Assembly: GCF_013267355.1 (NCBI RefSeq)
Contig: NZ_CP053985.1
Coordinates: forward strand, 5,518,001-5,582,000
Length of the DNA stretch: 64,000 nt
Direction of reading: 5' to 3'
DNA from: Achromobacter pestifer
GTDB taxonomy: Bacteria; Pseudomonadota; Gammaproteobacteria; Burkholderiales; Burkholderiaceae_B
Positions 26,460 to 34,798 of this stretch are shown in pieces. The notes under the pieces are model-generated. The model had not been told where the DNA came from. It worked only from the letters and a program-made list of their open reading frames with translations, and ran no database searches. The stretch's first letter is position 1. The number at the start of each line of letters is the position of its first letter. Both the position numbers and the translations under genes were made by a program.

Positions 26460-27758
26460 GTGGCAGAACAACCCAGCATCACCGTCACCCCGGAAGTCGC
26501 CCTGATCGATGTGACGCGCGAGATCCGCATCGGCGGCTTTCCGGCCTACGCCTTCATCACCGTCACGGCCAGCATGACGATGTGCGGCGCGCCCTGGCGC
26601 TCGCAAGCCATGTTCGTGGCGGGCCACGACGGCAGCCTGGACCTCGCCCGCGATTGCCCGGTGTCTGGCAGCTACGCCGAACCGTCGGCCATGGGCATCG
26701 TCTGGTCCATGGCCTGCGAGGACATCGCCGGCGTGGTGTTCCCGCCGGACCGGACCGAACCGCTCACCATCCACCTCGAAGCCAGCGACGGACGCCAGAC
26801 GGCCACGGCGACCCTGGTGCAGGAATTCCTGGCCGAAGGCGTGACCCACCGCGCCGTGCGTGTACCGGTTGACGGCATGACGCTGTCGGGCGAGCTCTAC
26901 ACGCCCGCCGGCCCCGGCCCGCACCCGCTGGTGATCTATATGAACGGATCGTCCGGCGGCGTCAACGCGCCGCGCGCCGCGCTGTTCGCGTCCCGCGGCT
27001 ACCAGTGCCTGGCGCTGGCCATCTTCAACTACGAGGGCCGTCCCAAGTACCTGAACGACATGCCGCTGGAATACTTCGCGCATGCGCTGCGCTGGGCCCG
27101 CGCCGAACTGGCGCCGCGCGATGGCTTCGTGGCCCTGTCCGGCATCAGCCGCGGCGGGGAGACCTCGCTGCTGGTGGCTTCGCACTATCCGGATCTGGTC
27201 AGCGCGGTGGTTGCCTACGTGCCGTCGCCCGTCATGCATGGCGTCGTCAGCGCCGGCGCGCCCGGCACCGGCCGCGACGCACAAGTCTGGACCAAGGCCG
27301 GCGAACCGCTGCCGCATCTGTGGCAAGACAACGCCAGCGCCAACTGGGACGCGGCCTATGCTTCGCAGCCGCCATACCGCCAGACGCATGCCTTCCTCAG
27401 CGCCACGCGCGACAGCGCCGCGTTCGAGCGCGCCCGCATCCCGGTCGAGAACTATCCCGGCCCGGTCATGCTGGTCAGCGCTTCCGATGACGGCTTCTGG
27501 CCCAGCACCGCCTATTCGGAAATCGTCATGCGCCGGCGCCAGGAACATGGTCTGCCGACCTTTCACCACGTCTGCATGGGCGCCGGCCACCACGTGCACT
27601 ATCCCTGCCTGCCCGCCACGCTGATCAGCAAGCCGCACGCGATGTCCGGCCTGCTGCTGGACGCGGGCGGAACGCCCAGCGCGAACGCGGCGGGGAATGA
27701 AGGATCCTATCTGGCGGTGCTGGATTTCTTGGGGAGAGTGGGGGGCGCGACCCGATAA
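26460..27758 (+). CDS. BAAT/acyl-CoA thioesterase-like alpha/beta-hydrolase
   Basis: A 432-residue protein. Residues about 10-125 form an Ig-like beta domain typical of the acyl-CoA thioester hydrolase/bile acid-CoA amino acid N-acyltransferase group, and the rest is an alpha/beta-hydrolase. The nucleophile elbow is S-G-I-S-R-G-G-E with Ser, as in thioesterases, where the N-acyltransferases have Cys. An Asp (A-S-D-D-G-F-W) and a His (G-H-H-V-H-Y) complete the triad. There is no signal peptide. The GTG start at 26460 has AAGGAG immediately upstream. Together with the Bug gene it suggests uptake of a carboxylate that is handled as a CoA thioester or ester; that link is inference. Confidence 0.82.
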   Translation: MAEQPSITVTPEVALIDVTREIRIGGFPAYAFITVTASMTMCGAPWRSQAMFVAGHDGSLDLARDCPVSGSYAEPSAMGIVWSMACEDIAGVVFPPDRTEPLTIHLEASDGRQTATATLVQEFLAEGVTHRAVRVPVDGMTLSGELYTPAGPGPHPLVIYMNGSSGGVNAPRAALFASRGYQCLALAIFNYEGRPKYLNDMPLEYFAHALRWARAELAPRDGFVALSGISRGGETSLLVASHYPDLVSAVVAYVPSPVMHGVVSAGAPGTGRDAQVWTKAGEPLPHLWQDNASANWDAAYASQPPYRQTHAFLSATRDSAAFERARIPVENYPGPVMLVSASDDGFWPSTAYSEIVMRRRQEHGLPTFHHVCMGAGHHVHYPCLPATLISKPHAMSGLLLDAGGTPSANAAGNEGSYLAVLDFLGRVGGATR

Positions 27759-27835
27759 ACGGCCATGCAAGCGGGCCGGAACGCGTCTGGCAGACGGTCT
27801 GGCAACGCGGCAGGAATGCGGGCAGGCGAGCGGCC

Positions 27836-27849
27836 GGGCAGGCCTGCCC
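27836..27849. terminator. Palindrome between convergent genes
   Basis: GGGCAGGCCTGCCC is a perfect 14-bp palindrome in the 105-bp gap between the convergent thioesterase and Bug genes. With no loop and no U-tract it is only a weak terminator candidate. Confidence 0.3.
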
Positions 27850-27863
27850 CGCGGGCGCGGCGG

Positions 27864-28835
27864 CTACCCGTTGCGCAGCTTCTGTTCCGATACGAACGCC
27901 GACCAGCGCTGCAGTTCGCCCCGTATCAGCCCCGCGAACGCCGTCGGGGTGTTGGCATCCGCGGCTTCCATGCCCAGGCCGGCGAGCTTTTCGCGGACCT
28001 GGGGTTCGGCCAGGATGGTCGTCATGGCGCCGTTCCACTTGGCGATCAGATCCGCCGGCGTGCCGGCGGGCGCGACGACGCCCTCCCATTCCTTCAGGTT
28101 GTACGCGGGCACGCCGGCTTCGGCCAGCGTGGGAATCCCCGGCAGGGCGCCCATGCCGCCGTCGCGCGTGACCGCCAGGGCGCGCAGCTTGCCGGATTGC
28201 GCCAGCGGCACGGCGATGGACGCCGTGGCGAACATGGTCTGGACATAGCCGCCCATGAGTGCCTGCACGGCTTCGGCGGGACCCTTGTACGGGACGTGCA
28301 GCATGTCTATGCCCGCCGCTTGGCAGAAGGCTGCGCCCAGCAAATGGGCGGGCGACCCATTGCCGCCCGAACCATAGCTGAGCTTGCCGGGCTGGCGCTT
28401 TGCCTGCTCGACCAGGCTGCGCACGTCGGTAATGTCGCTGCCAGGCGCGACCATCAGGACGTTGTACAGCCAGACCAGGTTGGCGATCGGCGCGAAATCG
28501 CCGTCGGTACGGTAGGACACCTTGCCGAACAGCGCCGGCAGCACCGTGTGACTCAGGAACATGATGCCCACGGTATAACCATCGGGCGCGGCGCGAGCGA
28601 CCGCGTCCAGGCCTATCATGCCGGTTGCGCCCGGTCGGTTTTCCACCACCACCGGTTGTCCCCAGAGGCGCTGCAGCCTTTCGGCCAGCACACGCGCCAG
28701 CACGTCGGCGGGGCTGGCCGCCGGCAGCGGCACGATGATGCGCAGCGGTTTGTCCGGGTAGGCGGCCCGCGTGGACCACGGCAGGGTACAGGCGAGGGCC
28801 CCGGACAGGCCCTTGAGTAGCGTGCGGCGGCGCAT
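27864..28835 (-). CDS. Tripartite tricarboxylate transporter substrate-binding protein (Bug/TctC family)
   Basis: A 323-residue periplasmic receptor with an N-terminal R-R-R-T-L-L-K-G (twin-arginine-like) signal peptide cleaved near residue 24. Bug motifs are present: Y-P-D-K-P-L-R-I-I-V, V-V-V-E-N-R-P-G-A, V-P-Y-K-G-P. In the ligand loop the usual P-G-G-x-x-D is P-A-A-S-P-A-D, a departure that may reflect a different ligand. It is the third gene of sulfatase-cupin-Bug; its ATG lies 3 bp after the cupin stop, so they are probably translationally coupled. No permease genes are present. Confidence 0.9.
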   Translation of the reverse strand: MRRRTLLKGLSGALACTLPWSTRAAYPDKPLRIIVPLPAASPADVLARVLAERLQRLWGQPVVVENRPGATGMIGLDAVARAAPDGYTVGIMFLSHTVLPALFGKVSYRTDGDFAPIANLVWLYNVLMVAPGSDITDVRSLVEQAKRQPGKLSYGSGGNGSPAHLLGAAFCQAAGIDMLHVPYKGPAEAVQALMGGYVQTMFATASIAVPLAQSGKLRALAVTRDGGMGALPGIPTLAEAGVPAYNLKEWEGVVAPAGTPADLIAKWNGAMTTILAEPQVREKLAGLGMEAADANTPTAFAGLIRGELQRWSAFVSEQKLRNG

Positions 28836-28838
28836 GGC

Positions 28839-29291
28839 TCAGGCCACGGACGAAACAGGCGGCATGAAGATCACGTCATACTCCGGCGCCACTGCCACTA
28901 CCTCCGCAGGACTCGACATGTTGTGGATGCGGCGGTAAAGCGCCAGCAGCTTGCCCGCGGGGGCGGCCCAGAACAGCGCGGTGGCAGGAACGCCGGAATT
29001 GTTGAAGAAGGCATGCGGCACGCCGCGAGGCATGCGCACCAGGTCGCCGGGGCCGGCCGAGGCTTTCTTGCCGTCCAGCAGCAGGTCGATGCGGCCGGCT
29101 AGCACGAAGATGTACTCGTCCTGGTTCGGATGCACGTGCGGCGGCACGAAAGTCTCCACCGGAAAAGTGGCGTGCCAGGAAATGCTGTCCAGGCTGATCT
29201 GCTTGGGCACGTACACCTGGCCCAGGATGTTCCAGGAGACGCCGTCCAGGCCGGCCTGGGCGCGGGTGATGTCGGGGGTTTCGAGAATCAT
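28839..29291 (-). CDS. Cupin-domain protein
   Basis: A 150-residue single-cupin protein. The metal-binding motif 1 is H-V-H-P-N-Q-D-E-Y with a Gly at the end of the strand (V-L-A-G-R), and motif 2 has P-H-A-F-F-N, giving the 2 His/1 Glu plus distal His set of a metal-bound cupin. It could be a small isomerase, dioxygenase or sensor; sequence alone does not decide. It is the middle gene of the operon, 10 bp after the sulfatase stop with GAGGAG as ribosome-binding site, and 3 bp before the Bug gene. Confidence 0.85.
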   Translation of the reverse strand: MILETPDITRAQAGLDGVSWNILGQVYVPKQISLDSISWHATFPVETFVPPHVHPNQDEYIFVLAGRIDLLLDGKKASAGPGDLVRMPRGVPHAFFNNSGVPATALFWAAPAGKLLALYRRIHNMSSPAEVVAVAPEYDVIFMPPVSSVA

Positions 29292-29301
29292 GCTGCACTC
29301 C

Positions 29302-30984
29302 TCAGGATTGCGACAGCCGATCCAGCGTCGGCTTCACGAGCGGGTTGGATGAAGCGTAACGGGGCTTGAACGTCTGCCTGGCGCGGGCCAGGTCGGCTTC
29401 GTCCCAATAGCCGATCAGGATGCCGCCTTCAGAAATGCGTGGCTGCACCTCGGTGGATTCGATGGTGCCATCGGCCACGGTGTTGCGCTGGCGCGGCTGG
29501 CGGGCCCAGCGGAATAGCATGTCCTCCATGCGCTTGCGCACCACCTCGTGCGCGGGCGAAGCGCCCAGGTCGACGAACTCGTGGGGGTCTTCCTGCAGGT
29601 CGTACAGCATCGGCCGGTAGCCTTCCGCCAGCACGTACTTCCAGCGGTCGTCGCGCACCATGCGCAGCCAGGCCTGGCGCGCCGGCGTGCCCAGCGTGAT
29701 GCGCGAATCCTGGAAGGCGTAGTCGTATTCGCAGATGACGTGGTCGCGCCAGTCCGGCGGCGTCTGGCCGAACAGCAGCGGTCGCAGCGACCGGCCGTCC
29801 ATGATGTGCGGCACCGGCACACCGCCGCAGGCCTCCAGGAAGGTCGGTGCCAGGTCTATCGCTTCGACCAGGGCCGCGCAGCGCGTGCCGCGTGCCGCGT
29901 CGGCGCGCGGATCCGGGTCGTAGACGATCAGCGGCGAGCGGATGACCGGCTCGTGGAACAGGTCCTTTTCTCCCATCCAGTGGTCGCCCAGATAGTCGCC
30001 GTGATCGGAGGTGAACACGATCATGGTGTTGTCGAACAGGCCGCGCGCCTCCATGAAGCGGAACAGCACGCCGAGCTGGTCGTCGATCTGTTTGATCAGC
30101 CCCATGTAGCCCGGCATGACCGCCTCGCGCACGCCGGGTTCGGAGAAGGTTGCCGACACGCGATGCTGCATCATCGCCGCGTACACCGGATGCGGCTCGG
30201 CGCGTTCGGCCTCCGATCGCACCACCGGCAGCGCGTCCTGGGCGCTGTACATGCCGGCATAGGGCGCCGGCGCCAGATAGGGCCAGTGCGGCTTGATGTA
30301 GGACAGGTGCAGGCACCAAGGCTGCTCGCCGGCCTCGCTGATGAAGTCCATCGCGCGGCGTGTAATGTAGGGCGTTTCCGAGTGCTCGTCGGGCACGCGC
30401 GCGGGCAGGTTGGAATACTTCAGGAACCAGCCCGAGCGCACCGCGCCGTCCGCGTCCAGGGCGGAATTGGCCCAGCTTTCCCAGGGGTTGTCGCCGCCGT
30501 AGCCCTGCGCGCGCAGATAGTCGTTGTAGCGCGGGTCCGGGTCGTGGCCCGAATACGGGTGGATGCCGTCGTCGCGCTCATAGGCGTCGAAGCCGCATTC
30601 GGCGATGCGGCGGCCGATGACGGAGGCCGGGTCTATGCCCAACCGCGACATGCCGGCCATGTCGGCGCGCATGTGGGTCTTGCCCACCAGCACGGAACGC
30701 AGGCCCAGCGGCCGCAGATGGTCGCCTATGGTCATTTCGCCGGCCTTAAGCGGCACGAAATTCCAGCTGGCGCCGTGCGCGTGCACATAACGCCCCGTGT
30801 AGTAGCTCATGCGCGACGGGCCGCAAACGGGCGACTGCACGTAGGCCCGGTCGAAGATCATGCCGCGCGCCGCCAGCGCATCCAGATTCGGCGTTTTCAG
30901 CGTGGGGTGCCCAAAACAGGAAAGATGGTCGTAGCGCAGTTGGTCGCACATGATGAAGAGAATGTTCTTCACGCCTCGGGTCAT
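29302..30984 (-). CDS. Sulfatase-family hydrolase
   Basis: A 560-residue alkaline-phosphatase-superfamily enzyme. An N-terminal metal Asp lies in M-C-D-Q-L-R. The formylglycine site is C-G-P-S-R (about residue 56), a Cys-type motif that anaerobic- or FGE-type maturation converts to formylglycine. A C-terminal metal site reads F-T-S-D-H-G-D-Y-L-G-D-H. There is no signal peptide, so it acts in the cytoplasm, like choline-sulfatases and phosphonate monoester hydrolases, its likely relatives. The ATG at 30984 with AAGGAG upstream is chosen over nine more codons of open frame. It is the first gene of the operon, divergent from a LysR gene. It would hydrolyse an imported sulfate or phosphonate ester; the substrate is unknown. 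Confidence 0.88.
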   Translation of the reverse strand: MTRGVKNILFIMCDQLRYDHLSCFGHPTLKTPNLDALAARGMIFDRAYVQSPVCGPSRMSYYTGRYVHAHGASWNFVPLKAGEMTIGDHLRPLGLRSVLVGKTHMRADMAGMSRLGIDPASVIGRRIAECGFDAYERDDGIHPYSGHDPDPRYNDYLRAQGYGGDNPWESWANSALDADGAVRSGWFLKYSNLPARVPDEHSETPYITRRAMDFISEAGEQPWCLHLSYIKPHWPYLAPAPYAGMYSAQDALPVVRSEAERAEPHPVYAAMMQHRVSATFSEPGVREAVMPGYMGLIKQIDDQLGVLFRFMEARGLFDNTMIVFTSDHGDYLGDHWMGEKDLFHEPVIRSPLIVYDPDPRADAARGTRCAALVEAIDLAPTFLEACGGVPVPHIMDGRSLRPLLFGQTPPDWRDHVICEYDYAFQDSRITLGTPARQAWLRMVRDDRWKYVLAEGYRPMLYDLQEDPHEFVDLGASPAHEVVRKRMEDMLFRWARQPRQRNTVADGTIESTEVQPRISEGGILIGYWDEADLARARQTFKPRYASSNPLVKPTLDRLSQS

Positions 30985-31063
30985 GCTAGGCTCCTTGCTC
31001 CGATGGGGCATGCAGGAATTCTATCGACGGCCTGCGCGCGCATCCCTTGAATTGTTTTGATGT

Positions 31064-31082
31064 CGATTACTCCAGGTAATCG
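31064..31082. promoter_or_regulatory. LysR-type operator in the sulfatase/LysR divergent promoter
   Basis: CGATTAC-TCCAG-GTAATCG is a perfect 7-bp inverted repeat with a 5-bp centre, and contains the T-N11-A spacing of LysR sites. It lies 14 bp before the LysR start codon and 79 bp before the sulfatase start, where an autoregulatory site is expected. Confidence 0.6.
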
Positions 31083-31096
31083 GCCGGAGAGGCGGC

Positions 31097-32002
31097 TTGC
31101 GACTCCAGCATCTGAACCTGTTGCTCACCCTGGCCCGGACCGGCAGCATGCGCGCCGCGGCGCAGGTGCTGAACGTGTCGCAGCCGGCGCTGACCAAGTC
31201 GCTGCGCCAGCTGGAGGAAGAGGTCGGCGCCGAACTCGTGGTGCGCACGCCCAAGGGCGTGCGGCTGGCGCAGGCCGGCGAGATCCTCGCGGCGCGCGCC
31301 GCGGTCGTCATGCGCGAAATCGAAAAGGCCCGCGAAGATCTGGCCTGGCATCTGCGCGGCGCCGAGGCCCAGGTGACGCTGGGCGTGTCGCCCGCCGCCG
31401 CGATCCTGCTGGCGCCGGGCGCGGTGGCGCGCTACGGCGCGCGCTGGCCGCAGGTGCGGCTGCGGGTGCGTGACACGCTGTATCCGCAGGCGCTGGAGCG
31501 CATCCGTTCGGGCGAGCTGGACATGGCGCTGGGGCCGCTGCCCGTCGCGGGCGGCGGCGGCGACCTGGCCGTGCAGCCGCTGTTCGAAAGCCAGTCGGTC
31601 ATCGTCGCGCGGGCGTCGCATCCGCTGGCAGGCGCCCGGCGCCTGAGCGAGCTGGCCGAAGCCGCCTGGGTGCTGACCGGGCCGGCGCAGGGGCCGGGCG
31701 ACCCGCGGGCACTGTATGCCAACGAAGCGCAGGCGCGCGCGCTGCATCTGCAGCTCGAATGCGAGTCCTTCTCCACGCTGCTGGCGCTGATGCCGCAGCT
31801 GGACCTGATCGGCATCATGCCGCAGGGGTTCCTGGACCGTTACGGCCCGGCGCTGGGGCTGCTGCGGCTGGCCATCGCCGATCCCTTGCCCAAGACCGTC
31901 ATCCACGTAACGCACCGCGCCGATGCGCCGTTGACCGTGCCGGCGCGCCGCCTGCTGGACGCGCTGCTGGGCGAGGCCGCGCAGCTGGCCGGCCACCCAT
32001 GA
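31097..32002 (+). CDS. LysR-family transcriptional regulator
   Basis: A 301-residue LysR protein. The winged helix at residues 1-60 shows A-R-T-G-S-M-R-A-A-A then V-S-Q-P-A-L-T-K-S-L; the effector domain begins near residue 90 (V-T-L-G-V-S-P). The start is taken as TTG at 31097 with GGAGAGG upstream; no ATG or GTG gives a complete DNA-binding domain. It is divergent from the sulfatase-cupin-Bug operon and a perfect inverted repeat lies between them, so it most likely controls that operon and itself. The FAD monooxygenase gene follows 159 bp downstream and could be a further target. Confidence 0.88.
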   Translation: MRLQHLNLLLTLARTGSMRAAAQVLNVSQPALTKSLRQLEEEVGAELVVRTPKGVRLAQAGEILAARAAVVMREIEKAREDLAWHLRGAEAQVTLGVSPAAAILLAPGAVARYGARWPQVRLRVRDTLYPQALERIRSGELDMALGPLPVAGGGGDLAVQPLFESQSVIVARASHPLAGARRLSELAEAAWVLTGPAQGPGDPRALYANEAQARALHLQLECESFSTLLALMPQLDLIGIMPQGFLDRYGPALGLLRLAIADPLPKTVIHVTHRADAPLTVPARRLLDALLGEAAQLAGHP

Positions 32003-32161
32003 GCCGCTAGGGATCGGTCCAAAAGGTTGAGAACAGTCCGCGGCGTCATGCCAGCGGCGTAAGCCTCAATATCTTTGACGGTAAGCGATGCGCGGTCTTA
32101 TTTTTTTGGATTCCTGCCGAGGCGCAATCCACGCCGCCTCGAAATTCCGCGAGGCGACATC

Positions 32162-33757
32162 ATGGTGATTGCAACGACAGTCCTGGTGGTTGGCGCCGGT
32201 CCGGCGGGCCTGCTGACCGCCGCCGAGCTGCAACGGCGCGGCGTGCAATGCTTGTTGATCGACGCGCACGAGCGGCCGTTGGAGTGGGACCGCGCAACGG
32301 TGGTCCACCCCCGCTCGCTGGAGATCTTCGACTCGCTGGGCATCGTCGAGCCGCTGCTGGCCGCGGGCGTGAAGCAGCGCGGCGCGCGCATCCATGCCGA
32401 CGGCAAGGTGCTGGGCGAGATCGATCTGAACCTTTGCGGCAGCCGCTACCCCTACAACATCGGGATTTCGGAAGAGGTCACCGAGTCCATCCTCGCCGAC
32501 TATCTGGCCAGCCATGGCGGCGGCGTGCAGCGGGCCAGCAAGCTGGTGGACCTGCAGGAACGGCCGGACGGCATGCTGGCGAGGATCGAACAGCCGGACG
32601 GCAATATCGAAGTGCTGGCCGACTGGGTGATAGGCTGCGACGGCCACCACAGCACGGTGCGCGAGCTGACCGGCATCGAGCAGGACGGCCACGACATCAG
32701 CCAGCCTTGGGCCGTGTTCGACGCGGCGATCAGCGGCTGGCCCGAGATCTTCGAGGCCAACTACGCCTACCTGGACCGGATCCCGGTGATCCTGACGGCG
32801 CTGCCAGGCCAGCGCTGGCGCGTGTATCTGCGGCCCAGCGCCGAAGACTCCGATCTGGTGGCCGATGCCTTGTCCACGCTGCGGCGCTATCTGCCCGAGG
32901 CCAACTTCGAGGACGTGGCCCATCCGGCGCGCTTCCATTGCTACACCAAGGTCGCGCGGCAATTCCGGGCCGGCCGCGTCCTGTTGGCCGGAGACGCCGC
33001 GCATACCTGCAGTCCGGCCCAGGGCCATGGCATGAATAGCGGCCTGCATGACGCCGTCAACCTGGCCTGGAAACTCGCGCTGGTCTGCGGCGGGCAGTGC
33101 TCGGATAGTCTGCTTGACAGCTACCAGGCAGAGCGCCGGCCGGCCGCGCAGCGCGTGCTGGCATCGGGCGACGAAGCTGAAGGCGCTCAGTTGGCCACGG
33201 ACCCGGACGTGCTGCGCGAGCGCAATGCCGCCATCCGCAAAGCCTTCGAGGACGGCGCCTCGCAGCATCACGAGGCGGTGGCCGAGGCGGAGCTGGACAT
33301 CGACTACCGCGATTCGCCCATCGTCATGGGAGACCGGCACGACCCGGTTTCGCCGGGCCAGCGGCTGCCGGACCAGATCCCGATCCGCCTTGCGGCGGGC
33401 GGCGCGGGGATGTTGCACGAGCGCACCCACCGCAAGGGCCACACGGTCTTCATCCTGGGCGGTCCGCGGACGTCCGCGGATATGCTCGCTCAGGTCCGCG
33501 CCGCAATCGAGCCGCTATCCGACGGCGCCATCATTGAAGCCGTGGTCGCCTTGACGGCGAATGCGGACATGGACGGCGTCGACGGCTATCTGGATCTCTC
33601 GGTGGCCGGGAGGCTAGGCGTGCGGCATATCCTGGTGCTGGCCGTCAGGGCGGACGGCCATGTCGGGCTGCGCGCGGAAGAACGCCACGTGGAGACCTTG
33701 GGGGCTTACGTGGAGCTGCTGCGCGCGCCTGCGCCGGGCATGGCCCTGGCATCCTGA
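32162..33757 (+). CDS. FAD-dependent aromatic hydroxylase (PheA/TfdB-type)
   Basis: A 531-residue flavoprotein monooxygenase. It has the dinucleotide fold V-V-G-A-G-P-A-G-L-L (about residues 9-18), the D-G motif G-C-D-G-H-H-S-T-V-R-E-L (about 160) and the second FAD motif R-V-L-L-A-G-D-A-A-H (about 279-288), with G-H-G-M-N-S-G downstream. The last 150 residues match the thioredoxin-like C-terminal domain of phenol hydroxylase-type enzymes. It probably inserts one oxygen atom into a phenolic or polyketide-like ring using NAD(P)H. The ATG at 32162 (M-V-I-A-T-T-V-L-V-V-G) is preferred over 29 upstream codons. Its last 52 bp overlap the oppositely oriented DUF4105 gene. Confidence 0.85.
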   Translation: MVIATTVLVVGAGPAGLLTAAELQRRGVQCLLIDAHERPLEWDRATVVHPRSLEIFDSLGIVEPLLAAGVKQRGARIHADGKVLGEIDLNLCGSRYPYNIGISEEVTESILADYLASHGGGVQRASKLVDLQERPDGMLARIEQPDGNIEVLADWVIGCDGHHSTVRELTGIEQDGHDISQPWAVFDAAISGWPEIFEANYAYLDRIPVILTALPGQRWRVYLRPSAEDSDLVADALSTLRRYLPEANFEDVAHPARFHCYTKVARQFRAGRVLLAGDAAHTCSPAQGHGMNSGLHDAVNLAWKLALVCGGQCSDSLLDSYQAERRPAAQRVLASGDEAEGAQLATDPDVLRERNAAIRKAFEDGASQHHEAVAEAELDIDYRDSPIVMGDRHDPVSPGQRLPDQIPIRLAAGGAGMLHERTHRKGHTVFILGGPRTSADMLAQVRAAIEPLSDGAIIEAVVALTANADMDGVDGYLDLSVAGRLGVRHILVLAVRADGHVGLRAEERHVETLGAYVELLRAPAPGMALAS

Positions 33758-34755
33758 GCGAGGACGGGCGCCTGCGGCACGCCTGGCACGCCGCGGCGGA
33801 TGTTGCGCGAGAATTCGGCCGCGTCCACGGTGGCGCGGGCGCGTTGCGTGTAATGCCCAGCCTGCCGATACGCTAGCGGACTGTCCGCGCCTACGAGTGC
33901 GTCCAGGCGGTACAGGTACTCGGGCAGATAGCCCGAAAACAGCACGCGGTAATCCAGCGGCAGTCCTGGCACGATCTGGTCGGCCAGCCGATACACGATG
34001 GTGGTGCAGTTGCCCGTCAGCGTGTTGTAGAAGCGCGGCTTCTGCGCCAGCCGGGTGGCGGTTTCCACATAGGCCAGGAACAGCTTGCGGGCCGCGCCTT
34101 CCGGCATGTGCACGCGGTACAGATAGCCTTCCTCGCCGCGCACATTGGTGCGCACGCGCAGGCTGTCCTCCTCGGTCGAGGCCAGCACCGACAGCTCGTA
34201 CTGGCGGAAGAAACCGCCGATCTCCGAGAACACGTCGTGCAGCTTGCGGCGGATCTCCACCGAGAACACCACGTACTGGCCGTCCCCGAAGCCGAACGAC
34301 ACCAAGGCGTGCGCGATGGCGGGCCGGCCCCAATAGGACAGCGCCAGGTCCACCGATTCCAGGCGTGACAGGTCGTAGCTGCGGGTCTCCCAGCGTATGT
34401 CGTAGTCAGTGCGCGAACGCCAGTCGAAGTTGCGTACGTTGCGCAGGGTGACGACATCGCCCTCGACCGAGCCCTGCGTCTGGCGCGCCACCTCCGGCAT
34501 CCATTGGCGCTCGTTCGACGGTCGCACGCCCAGCCACCACCAGGCCAACAGCGCCAGCAGCAGGACGCCGAACAGCCATGCGGGCAGGGGCTGTCCGATA
34601 GCCAGGCCGATCAGCGCGGCCGCTGCCAACGCCAGCCAGGCTGCGGGCAGGACGGCGCGCCCGCGGCCGGTGTACGGAGATTGGAACCAGAGCGCCGGCG
34701 CACCCCAGGCGGCGCCGGCCATGATGGCCACGCCGGTCGCGATCTGCAGAATCAT
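33706..34755 (-). CDS. DUF4105 (Lnb-like) membrane protein
   Basis: A 349-residue protein. Residues about 1-65 contain three hydrophobic helices, with the C-terminal domain outside the membrane. The domain has the DUF4105 signature: V-R-N-F-D-W-R, then W-E-T-R-S-Y-D-L, a conserved His in I-A-H-A-L-V-S-F-G-F, G-F-F-R-Q-Y-E-L, and a Cys in T-G-N-C-T-T. This His/Cys pair fits a papain-like fold. The family includes Bacteroides Lnb, which N-acylates lipoproteins, so acyl transfer or hydrolysis on the periplasmic face is a reasonable hypothesis. ATG at 34755. It lies 43 bp after the HdeD-like gene and probably shares its transcript. The 3' end overlaps the monooxygenase gene by 52 bp. Confidence 0.75.
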   Translation of the reverse strand: MILQIATGVAIMAGAAWGAPALWFQSPYTGRGRAVLPAAWLALAAAALIGLAIGQPLPAWLFGVLLLALLAWWWLGVRPSNERQWMPEVARQTQGSVEGDVVTLRNVRNFDWRSRTDYDIRWETRSYDLSRLESVDLALSYWGRPAIAHALVSFGFGDGQYVVFSVEIRRKLHDVFSEIGGFFRQYELSVLASTEEDSLRVRTNVRGEEGYLYRVHMPEGAARKLFLAYVETATRLAQKPRFYNTLTGNCTTIVYRLADQIVPGLPLDYRVLFSGYLPEYLYRLDALVGADSPLAYRQAGHYTQRARATVDAAEFSRNIRRGVPGVPQAPVLAQDARAMPGAGARSSST

Positions 34756-34798
34756 GGCGCTTGCATGCGTGTAGCGGGGCCGTTCCCGCGCGCGGCAG

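Noticed and set aside
25314..27770. Open frame of 818 codons antisense to the Bug and thioesterase genes
   Set aside because: It spans two real genes on the other strand, and its sequence is low-complexity.
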